Source of the DNA: Aphrocallistes beatrix
Lineage: Eukaryota; Porifera; Hexactinellida; Sceptrulophora; Aphrocallistidae
Length of the DNA: 64,000 bases
Assembly: GCA_963281255.1 (NCBI GenBank)
Contig: OY725497.1
Span: 806,001 to 870,000 of the forward strand
Direction: 5' to 3'
In this document: positions 63,806-64,000 of the stretch, in pieces
Position numbering within the stretch: position 1 is the stretch's first letter
How the letters are laid out: the number at the start of each line of letters is the position of its first letter
Made by a program: the position numbers and the translations under genes
The notes under the pieces: model-generated
The model's input: the letters and a program-made list of their open reading frames with translations, nothing else
What the model was told of the DNA's origin: nothing
Databases searched by the model: none

Positions 63806-63999
63806 TTATAGGATTCAACAACGACCCTGTAGGATGTCTCTAAATTACCTCTATCAGAGTCTTGTAAGAGGAAAGTGAGGCTACCAGGAGGAAACCTCCC
63901 TCCTGGAGATGTCGAAAAGTTGAGCGAGTTAGAGAAGACCTGGATCCGAATTCTTGATGAATAAGGACTGTCAATAATGTCGTCATCATTTACTCCCAT
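63806..63999 (-). CDS. giant adhesin, probable upstream exon (cut by window edge)
   Basis: Open from the window end. It encodes a beta-rich extracellular segment (NDDDIIDSPYSSRIRIQVFS, GSLTFLLQDSDRG, TSYRVVVESY) in the same strand and style as the exons to its left. A likely donor is TATAA|GTACAAG (phase 2). The next recognised exon needs phase 1, so a further exon between them is probably missing from my model. It could instead belong to a separate neighbouring gene. Confidence 0.55.
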
Positions 64000-64000
64000 C

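Overview
The window is nuclear DNA from an animal. It is AT-rich, has long gene-poor spacers, contains spliceosomal introns with GT-AG borders, and is dense in small non-autonomous DNA transposons. The gene set (SPARC-type EC domain, IgGFc-binding domain, LAMP, HOIL-1/RBCK1-type RBR ligase, TRAF-like RING protein, CDC20) is metazoan. Many genes read through as one exon, and one giant surface protein is built from bacterial-style cadherin-like modules. This fits a non-bilaterian such as a sponge (a compact glass-sponge-type genome is my guess), but the sequence alone does not settle the species.

Left third (1-28.6 kb), in order: an ankyrin-repeat protein (-), a calmodulin-like protein with only two working EF hands (-), a probable two-exon gene joining an IgGFc-binding domain to a SPARC EC domain (+), an unrecognised basic coiled-coil protein (-), a LAMP (-) and CDC20 (-). 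Then comes a tandem pair of HOIL-1-like genes (-). The downstream copy in transcription order (17.6-19.6 kb) is frameshifted and has lost its catalytic cysteine. The other (20.6-24.4 kb) is intact and carries about 28 in-frame copies of an 11-residue repeat. A decayed ABCG2-like transporter pseudogene and a phytanoyl-CoA-dioxygenase-family enzyme follow.

Right two thirds (29.0-64.0 kb): exons of one giant minus-strand gene run from beyond the window end to 29,021. Nine exons are joined by eight phase-compatible junctions and give 6,461 residues plus a stop; a tenth, 5' exon is probable. The product has Calx-beta-like and HYR-like domains, a P/Homo B jelly roll, about 30 cadherin-like modules (including three rounds of a 2.81-kb six-module super-repeat), one membrane span and a proline-rich tail. 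Its 11.9-kb intron (47,677-59,559) appears to contain five other genes: a small membrane protein, a RING-TRAF-NZF protein, a cytochrome P450 and two MATE transporters in a near-palindrome.

Mobile DNA: at least seven MITEs have TA target duplications or Tc1/mariner/pogo-like ends, two are hAT-like with 8-bp duplications, and a dispersed family of five copies carries GC-rich triloop hairpins. Two insertions are nested inside other repeats, and their empty sites can be read elsewhere in the window. Small fragments of a Ty3/gypsy-like pol and a KRBA2/Ginger-type gene are also present. I saw no rRNA, convincing tRNA, CRISPR or operon.

Several products share themes: ubiquitin signalling (HOIL-1 pair and RING-TRAF-NZF protein), detoxification or transport (P450, MATE pair, dead ABCG), and cell surface or matrix (giant adhesin, IgGFc-SPARC protein, LAMP). 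No single pathway joins all the genes.
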